Source: CAWKGC01 sp963849005 (GTDB lineage Bacteria > Pseudomonadota > Gammaproteobacteria > Burkholderiales > Usitatibacteraceae). Taken from it: a stretch of 64,000 nucleotides of DNA. Position numbers and translations under genes: made by a program. Numbering within the stretch: the first letter of the stretch is position 1; each line of letters begins with the position of its first letter. The DNA is taken from the NCBI GenBank assembly GCA_963849005.1, contig CAWKGC010000019.1, positions 372,001-436,000 on the forward strand, written 5' to 3'. A model generated the notes under the pieces. It saw nothing but the letters and a program-made list of their open reading frames with translations, was not told where the DNA came from and ran no database searches. Of this stretch, positions 58,476 to 64,000 are shown in pieces.

Positions 58476-59449
58476 GGCTTGGCGAGCAGGCCGAGCCGCT
58501 CGATCGTGGCGCGCTCGGCGACCCAGGTGTCCGCCGCCCACTTCGCATAGTCCTCGCTCGACTTGTACCAATACACCTGGTCGAGCGTGGCCAGCACCTT
58601 CTGGTTCTCCGGGTCGTCGATCGCCTTCTTGAATGCGTCGTGCAGCGTCTTCACGACCTTCGGGTCCATGCCCTTGGGCCCGACGATGCCGTAGGGCGAG
58701 TACGACACCACGTCGATGCCGAGTTCCTTGGCGGTGGGCGCGCCCCAGCGCGTGCGCTGGTCGCCGAACGTCACGAGCAAGCGGAACGATCCCGCATCGA
58801 CGAACTTGCCCCAGCCGGTCGCGTCCGATTGCGCCATCACGTGCCCGCCCATCAGCGCCTGCGTCGAGTCGGCATTGCCCTTGTAGGGGATGTGCAGGAA
58901 TTCCACGCCGGTCTTGCCCGCGACTTCCTCCATCAGCAGGTGCGGCGAGGTGCCGGTGCCGGTCGAGCCATACGACAGCTTGCCGGGATTGGCCTTGGCA
59001 TAGGCGATGAGTTCGTTGAAGTTCTTGAATTGGGAATCCGACTTGACGACCACGCCGAAGGTGTAGCCGCTGACCCCGATGACGTAGGTGAAGTCCTTGA
59101 GCGGGTCGTAGTCCACCTTCTGCATGTGCGGCTGGCGGAACGCGGCGACGGTCAGTTGCGAAAGCGTGTAGCCGTCGGGCTTGGCGGCGGCGGCCATCCC
59201 GGCAGGCCCGAGCATGCCGCCGGCGCCGGGCTTGTTTTCGACGATGATCGACTGCCCGAGGTGCTTCGACGCCAGTTCGGCGAGCTTGCGCAGGTGCGTG
59301 TCGGTCGAGCCGCCTGCGGGCCACGGCACGATCAGCGTGATCGGGCGGCTGGGGTAGGGGGCCTGCGTCCACGCGGGGCCGGGCGCGAACAAGAGCGCGG
59401 CAAGCGCAGCTGTAAAAAAAGGGGTCTGTCCCCTTTTGTTGAGGTTCAT
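58472..59449 (-). CDS. Bug-family receptor with a repeat motif in its signal peptide
   Basis: 325 residues. Family marks are YPSRPITLIVPWPAGGSTDT, VENKPGAGGMLGPAGMAA, KPDGYTLSQ and IPYKGNADSTQALMGG. The signal peptide starts MNLNKRGQTPFFTAALAALL. Codons for KRGQTPF come from a palindromic AAAAGGGGACAGACCCC-type repeat, so the n-region derives from a mobile repeat. AGGAGAG precedes ATG 59449. A second Bug gene lies just upstream, 11 bases away. Confidence 0.93.
   Translation of the reverse strand: MNLNKRGQTPFFTAALAALLFAPGPAWTQAPYPSRPITLIVPWPAGGSTDTHLRKLAELASKHLGQSIIVENKPGAGGMLGPAGMAAAAKPDGYTLSQLTVAAFRQPHMQKVDYDPLKDFTYVIGVSGYTFGVVVKSDSQFKNFNELIAYAKANPGKLSYGSTGTGTSPHLLMEEVAGKTGVEFLHIPYKGNADSTQALMGGHVMAQSDATGWGKFVDAGSFRLLVTFGDQRTRWGAPTAKELGIDVVSYSPYGIVGPKGMDPKVVKTLHDAFKKAIDDPENQKVLATLDQVYWYKSSEDYAKWAADTWVAERATIERLGLLAKP
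59417..59437. repeat. AAAAGGGG-TCTGT-CCCCTTTT palindrome inside a coding region
   Basis: Eight-base arms around a five-base loop, encoding part of the signal peptide of the Bug gene. It is related to the GGGGTCTGACCCC motifs at 25462-25534. Confidence 0.8.
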
Positions 59450-59460
59450 TTTCTCTCCTC

Positions 59461-60437
59461 CTATTGTTCGAGCTTGACGCCGGCGGCCTTGATGACCTTC
59501 GCCCACTTGGCGACTTCCTCGTCGAGGAACTTCGCCGCCTGCTCGGGCGTGCCGCCCACGGGTTCGATTCCCAGCTGCTCGAGGTTGGCGCGCATCTCGG
59601 GTGCGGCCACGACCCTGGCCGTCTCGGCGGAGACGCGGTTGACGATGTCCTTCGGCGTGCCCGCCGGGAACATGAACATCACCCAGGTCGAGCTTTCGAT
59701 GGGCGGCCCTCCCGATTCCACGATCGTCGGGACTTCGGCGGCGCCGGGGATGCGCTTGGCGGAAAACATCGCCACCGCGCGGATCTTGCCGCCGCGCGCC
59801 TGCGGCATGAGCGAGCTCGGCGTATCGACCAGTATCTGGATGTCGCCGGAGATGAGCGCGGTCAGCGCCGGCGCCGTGCCCTTGTAGGGGATGTGCACCA
59901 TGTCGATGTCGGCGGTCTGCTTGAGCAATTCCATGGTGAGGTGGGCGGCGGCGCCGATGCCGCTGGAGCCGAACGAGATCTTTCCCGGGTTGGCCTTGGC
60001 GTAGGCGATCAACTCCTTCATGTCCTTCGCCGGGAAATTGTTGGTCACGGTGAGGATGAGCGGCGCGATCCCGACCAGCGAGACCGGCGCGAAACTCTTC
60101 ACCGGGTCGAAGGCGAGCTTGCCGGCATAGAGCGTGGCGTTGGCGGCATGGCCGCCGATGACCGTGAGCCCGGTGTAGCCGTCGGGCGCGCTCTTGGCGA
60201 CGATCTCCGCGCCGATGACGCTGTTGGCGCCGGGCTTGTTCTCGATCACGATCGGCTGGCCGAGGCCGTCGCCGACCTTCTGCGTGACTTGGCGCGTGAC
60301 CGAGTCGGTGATGCCCCCCGGCGGGTACGGCACGATCCACTTGATCGCGCGCGTCGGGTACTGCGACAGGGACGGGCCCGCCGCGGCAGGGCCAGCAGGA
60401 ACAACAGGGATGCGTTCAGGCCTTGGCGGCTCTTCAT
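59461..60437 (-). CDS. Bug-family (TctC-type) periplasmic solute receptor
   Basis: About 325 residues. After the signal peptide come YPTRAIKWIVPYPPGGITDS, VIENKPGANSVIGAEIV, APDGYTGLTVIG and IPYKGTAPALTALISGD. A -1 break near 60390 (one g apparently lost) separates the signal peptide start (MKSRQGLNASLLFLLAL) from the mature protein. ATG 60437 is the only start with a signal peptide. It is the first gene of the minus-strand block ending at 47510. Confidence 0.9.
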
Positions 60438-60541
60438 GGCGGTTTCCCCCTCCGTGGGCGTAGAGCTTACACCAGCGAATGCCCGGCCAGACCGTCGATG
60501 CGCCACTCGCTTAGCGGCGATCCGCGCTTTGTTCTCCCCTT

Positions 60542-60555
60542 GACTCGGCCGAGTC
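60542..60555. promoter_or_regulatory. 14-bp perfect palindrome in a divergent gap
   Basis: GACTCGGCCGAGTC lies in the 289-bp space between the Bug gene (minus) and the small secreted protein gene (plus). It may be a regulator site for either side. Nothing else in this gap is recognised. Confidence 0.4.
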
Positions 60556-60726
60556 GATCCGTTACAACCTGCGCCGCCGGCGATTGCTGCGGGTGCATTT
60601 CCGATGGAGTAATATCCCCCTCCCAGCCCGATTTGCGCCGATCCCTGCTTCCACGAGAGACAACAAGAGCGGCGAATGCGCAGTGGTCCCTGGGCCCACC
60701 CAACCTACCCTCAATGGAGCCAAGCG

Positions 60727-61141
60727 ATGAACCACATTGCGAAGATGTTCGTCACATCGGCGTGCGCTGCCGCGGCGTTTGCTGCAGGCGTTGCGCTTGC
60801 CGAGGACGCCAGGCCAGCGCCGGCGAATTCCGCCAATGCGCTCAATGACATGAAGGTCGCGCGCGACAAGGAAACCGGGAGAGCTGCGAAGCCTGACGCA
60901 GGAAGAGGAAGCCGCGCTCAAGGTCCGGGCCAAGGCGTCCTCGTATGCGCCGAACGTGGTCGTCGTGCGGCGCCCGTCCACCACCGTGGAAATCCGTGCC
61001 GACGGCAGCGTAGTTGCCAAGCGTTCCCTCGAGGACATGGACAACGTCATCGCGACGCGCACCGCGGACGGCAAGACCGTCTTGCGCCACTCGGACAAGC
61101 CCGAGTCCGCGTCGCCCACCCAGAACCTGCCGCGGGAGTAA
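60727..61141 (+). CDS. Small secreted protein, function unknown
   Basis: About 137 residues once repaired. A Sec signal peptide ends near VALAED. The mature part is hydrophilic: ETGRLRSLTQEEEAALKVRA, then RRPSTTVEIRADGSVVAKRS and ESASPTQNLPRE. A +1 break lies at 60882/60883 (Arg aga or agg). It ends three bases before the metalloprotease ATG, so they are very likely co-transcribed. I do not recognise the family. A role as partner, inhibitor or chaperone of the protease is inference from position. Confidence 0.75.
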
Positions 61142-61144
61142 GCC

Positions 61145-62790
61145 ATGAAAAATTCATTCAAGGCACTTTTCGCCGCCGCATTGTTCAGCCTGGCCGCCTT
61201 CGTTCCGGCGCAGGCTGCCGAGTTCGTGCTGGTCAACACCGATCCGGACGGCGCCGGCTTCAACGACCCGACCCCGGCAACACCGGTCGGCGGCAACACC
61301 GGAACCACGGTTGGCCAGCAGCGTTTGATCGCCTACAGCCGTGCCCTGCAGCTGTGGGGCAGCATCCTGAAGAGCGATGTGCCGATCGTGGTGCTGGGCT
61401 CGTTCTCGTCGCTGTCGTGCGCACCGACCACGGGCGTGCTGGCCCAGGCCGGCGCCTGGAACATCGAGCTCAATTTCCCCGGCGCGCCGCTCGCGAACCA
61501 TTGGTATCACTCGGCGCTCGCCAACTCCATTGCCGGCGTTGACCTGTATCCCGGCGCCGACATCATCGATGGCGCCGACATCATCGCGTTCTTCAACAGC
61601 GACCTCGGCACCGCGGCCTGCCTCACCGGGTCCACCTGGTACTACGGCCTCGACAGCAACGCGAATTCCGGGGCGGGACAGATCGACTTCCTGAACGTGT
61701 TCATGCACGAGCTCTCGCATGGGCTCGGCTTCTCGAACTTCGTCAACGAAGCGACTGGCGCCGTGTTCGGGACATCCTTCGGCATGCCGCATCCGGACGT
61801 CTACATGGCCAATACCCGCGACAACTTCACCGGGAAGCTGTGGAACCAGATGACGGCACCGGAGATCGTTGCCGCCGCCGTCCGCGACGGCCAGGAAGTG
61901 TGGGTGGGCGCCAAGGTCACGGCCCGCGCACCGTCCGTGCTCGGCCCGCTGGTCCTGTTGAAGGTCACGGCTCCCGCATCGCTGGTCGGCGAGTACGAGT
62001 ACGGCACCGCGTCCTTCGGTGCGGTTGCCACGCCGGCCAACTTCAGCGGTCCGATCGTGGCCGGTGTGAGGGCCGGGACCGGAAACGTCAATGACGGTTG
62101 CGCGCCGCTTACGAACGCTGCCGCGGTTGCCGGCAAGATTGCGCTCGTGCAGCGCGGTACCTGCGCATTCACGGTCAAAGCCAAGAACGCCCAGGACGCG
62201 GGCGCGATCGGTGTGATCATCGCCAACAATGCCGCCGGCGGCGCCGCAATCGGGCTGGGCGGTACCGATCCGACTGTCACCATCCCGGCGATCAGCGCTT
62301 CCACGCAGTTCGGCGTCGACTTCATCGCTTCGGGCGGCGTGGGCGCGGGAGGACTGGTAGTGAGTGCGACCCGTCTCGCGGGAGCGGACGCGAACGGCAA
62401 AGTGCGGCTCTATGCGCCCACGACCGTGGCGCTTGGCTCGTCGATCTCGCACTACGACACGGCGGCTTCGCCGAACCTGCTGATGGAACCGTCGATCACC
62501 CCGACGCTCGAGGCCTCCGTGAACGTCGACCTGACGGCGGCGCTGTTCGAGGACATCGGCTGGAAGACCGAGCTGAGCCTGGCGAACTGCGGCGCGGGTT
62601 CCGGTGCGCCGGGAGTGGACGTGACAGGCGAGATTTACGCCGGGCCGGTCTACCTCTGCGCCATCGGTGCCAAGAACAAGGGCGCGGCCCAGAGCTGCTC
62701 GACGCAGTACCTGAACACGCTGAAGAAAGCCGGCATCATCAGCGGCGCGACAAAGGGTTCGTTGACCAGCTGCGCGGCTTCCGGCAATAA
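61145..62790 (+). CDS. Secreted zinc metalloprotease-like protein with inserted PA domain
   Basis: About 547 residues with a Sec signal peptide (cleavage near AQAAE). HELSHGLGF near residue 190 matches the HExxH zinc motif. A PA domain follows at about residues 315-400 (KIALVQRGTCAFTVKAKNAQ, GAIGVIIANN), which often controls substrate access. After it the catalytic region resumes (SSISHYDTAASPNLLMEPSI ... FEDIGWKTE). The reading frame shows no stop before the terminator and runs into the next gene. The TAA at 62788-62790 in a neighbouring frame is the probable true end after a small indel. Confidence 0.82.
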
Positions 62791-62818
62791 CCGGCAACGC
62801 GCGACGCTTGCTGCTGCG

Positions 62819-62849
62819 GGGCCCGGGGAGCGATCCCCGGGCCCTTTTT
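62819..62849 (+). terminator. Strong rho-independent terminator
   Basis: GGGCCCGGGGA (62819-62829) pairs perfectly with TCCCCGGGCCC (62834-62844), loop GCGA, then TTTTT. It ends the small-protein/protease operon. Confidence 0.93.
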
Positions 62850-62971
62850 CTTGCGCCCGGCAAGGCGCGCGCTCCTGCCGGACTTGTGGCCGGCCGGCAT
62901 TCACGAGGGGTTTCGATCACAAACCGGGGAAACCGTTAAAATCGAGGATTGTCCCAAGCCCGGAATTCCCC

Positions 62972-64000
62972 ATGGACCTGAACTATTCGACCGAAGAGCT
63001 GGCCTTCCGAGACGAAGTGCGCGGCTGGCTCAAGGCCAACCTGCCCGCCGACCTGCACGACAAGGTCGGCGCCCACGACCGCCTTTCGAAGGAGGAACTG
63101 CTGCGCTGGCACAAGATCCTGGCGAAACAGGGCTGGATCGCGCCCTCGTGGCCGAAGGAATGGGGCGGCACCGACTGGGACGTGGTCAAGCGCTACATCT
63201 TCGAGGAGGAGTGCGGCTACGCCGGCACGCCGCCCCTGATCCCCTTCGGCCTCACCATGTGCGCGCCGGTGCTGCTGAAATTCGGCACCGAGGCGCAGAA
63301 GCGCTACTTCCTGCCGCGCATCTACGACGGCGAGGATTTCTGGTGCCAGGGCTATTCCGAGCCCGGCTCGGGGTCCGACCTCGCCTCGCTCAAGACGCGC
63401 GCGGTGCGCGACGGCAACGAATACGTCGTCAACGGCCAGAAGATCTGGACCACGCTCGCCCACTACGGCGACTGGATCTTCTGCCTCGTGCGCACGGGCA
63501 GCGCCGACGAGAAGAAGCAGGACGGCATCTCGTTCCTCCTGATCGACATGAAATCCAAGGGCATCACCGTGCGCCCGCTCATCCTCATGGACGGCGGCCA
63601 CGAGGTGAACGAGGTGTTCTTCGACGACGTGCGCGTGCCGGTGGGGAACCTCGTGTTCGAGGAGGGCAAGGGCTGGACGGTGGCCAAGTACCTGCTCGGC
63701 CACGAGCGCATGAACACCGCGCGCATCGGCACTTCGCGCCGCGAGCTGGAGAACCTCAAGAGCTACGCTTCGAAGCAGGTGAAGGACGGCAAGCCGCTGA
63801 TGGCCGACCCGCGCTTCCGCGACAAGGTCTCGCGCGTCGAGGTCGAGCTGATGGCGCTCGAGATCACCAACCTGCGTTTCCTCGACCAGTTGCGAGGCGG
63901 GCGCCTGCCCGGGGCCGACGTGTCGATGCTGAAGATCCGCGGCACCGAGATCCAGCAGGCCCTCACCGAACTGATGATGCAGGCAGCCGGTCCCCTCGCC
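62972..64000 (+). CDS. Acyl-CoA dehydrogenase, partial (runs off the window)
   Basis: The first 343 residues are visible. The N-terminal helical domain (MDLNYSTEELAFRDEVRGWL) and middle domain (YSEPGSGSDLASLKTRAV, QKIWTTLAHYGDWIFCLVRT) bind FAD and acyl-CoA. It resembles the large subunit of pimeloyl-CoA dehydrogenase-type enzymes. The catalytic Glu region lies beyond the visible part or near its end. A TAAAAT hexamer lies near 62936. It probably oxidises an acyl-CoA made by the ligase block upstream. Confidence 0.92.
   Translation, partial: MDLNYSTEELAFRDEVRGWLKANLPADLHDKVGAHDRLSKEELLRWHKILAKQGWIAPSWPKEWGGTDWDVVKRYIFEEECGYAGTPPLIPFGLTMCAPVLLKFGTEAQKRYFLPRIYDGEDFWCQGYSEPGSGSDLASLKTRAVRDGNEYVVNGQKIWTTLAHYGDWIFCLVRTGSADEKKQDGISFLLIDMKSKGITVRPLILMDGGHEVNEVFFDDVRVPVGNLVFEEGKGWTVAKYLLGHERMNTARIGTSRRELENLKSYASKQVKDGKPLMADPRFRDKVSRVEVELMALEITNLRFLDQLRGGRLPGADVSMLKIRGTEIQQALTELMMQAAGPLA

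Noticed and set aside
61145..64000. Fusion of the metalloprotease with the acyl-CoA dehydrogenase
   Set aside because: The frame is open throughout, but a strong terminator lies between them and the dehydrogenase has its own normal start. A lost stop by indel is more likely.

Overview
The window is high-GC DNA from a betaproteobacterium, most likely Burkholderiales-like. The evidence is four Bug-type (TctC) periplasmic receptors, an NAD-linked fds-type formate dehydrogenase, liv-type ABC and TRAP importers, and a wobble position that is almost always G or C. No rRNA, tRNA, phage, insertion sequence or CRISPR array was seen. It looks like an accessory and catabolic stretch of a chromosome, probably from a metagenome or long-read assembly. 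Roughly twenty conserved genes carry single-base frameshifts. Nearly all the +1 events I could place lie at third codon positions, where either of two adjacent bases would be synonymous. That pattern fits two strain haplotypes merged in the consensus better than pseudogenes, so frameshifted genes are annotated here as whole genes with the breaks noted.

Layout. 0-7 kb: formate dehydrogenase (fused NuoE/NuoF-like fdsB, molybdopterin subunit fdsA), a Bug receptor, a lipoprotein and a tartrate/malate-type dehydrogenase. 7-14 kb: a cNMP-binding patatin esterase, a hemerythrin-like protein, and a minus-strand signalling set (FHA protein, kinase-like protein with a BON domain, chemoreceptor, periplasmic Cache protein). 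14-18 kb: an internally duplicated unknown protein, an SPFH/Band-7 protein with a small ribbon-helix-helix-like partner, a DUF2062 protein and an MFS carrier. 18-25 kb: an HtrA-like protein without its catalytic His and Asp, a hydroxypyruvate-isomerase-like protein, an Atm1-type ABC exporter, a hydrolase, MetY and a PbpG-type peptidase.

25-38 kb is organised around 2-hydroxy and 2-oxo acids: lutABC (lactate oxidation), two cation/proton antiporter-like proteins, a complete TRAP importer, a 2-hydroxyacid dehydrogenase, a 3-hydroxyisobutyrate-dehydrogenase-family enzyme, a GST and a glyoxalase-like protein. 38-47 kb is mixed: an MliC-like lipoprotein, a flavin reductase, a glycine-zipper protein, an EamA exporter, a cysteine-free glutaredoxin-like protein, a DEAD-box helicase, PrpF, a Bug receptor, and a TetR/MFS divergent pair. 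47.5-60.4 kb is a minus-strand acyl-CoA catabolic block: thiolase, FadB-like bifunctional enzyme, livFGMHK importer, acyl-CoA ligase, hotdog thioesterase, SDR and two Bug receptors. The window ends with a secreted metalloprotease carrying a PA domain, its small secreted neighbour, and the start of an acyl-CoA dehydrogenase.

Non-coding features. Three copies of a ~135-139 bp palindromic element (34-37 bp arms built on a repeated 10-mer, with a partly conserved centre) lie between fdsB and fdsA, upstream of metY, and at the end of lutA. Several genes have a -10-like hexamer only 5-10 nt before the start codon, which suggests leaderless transcripts.
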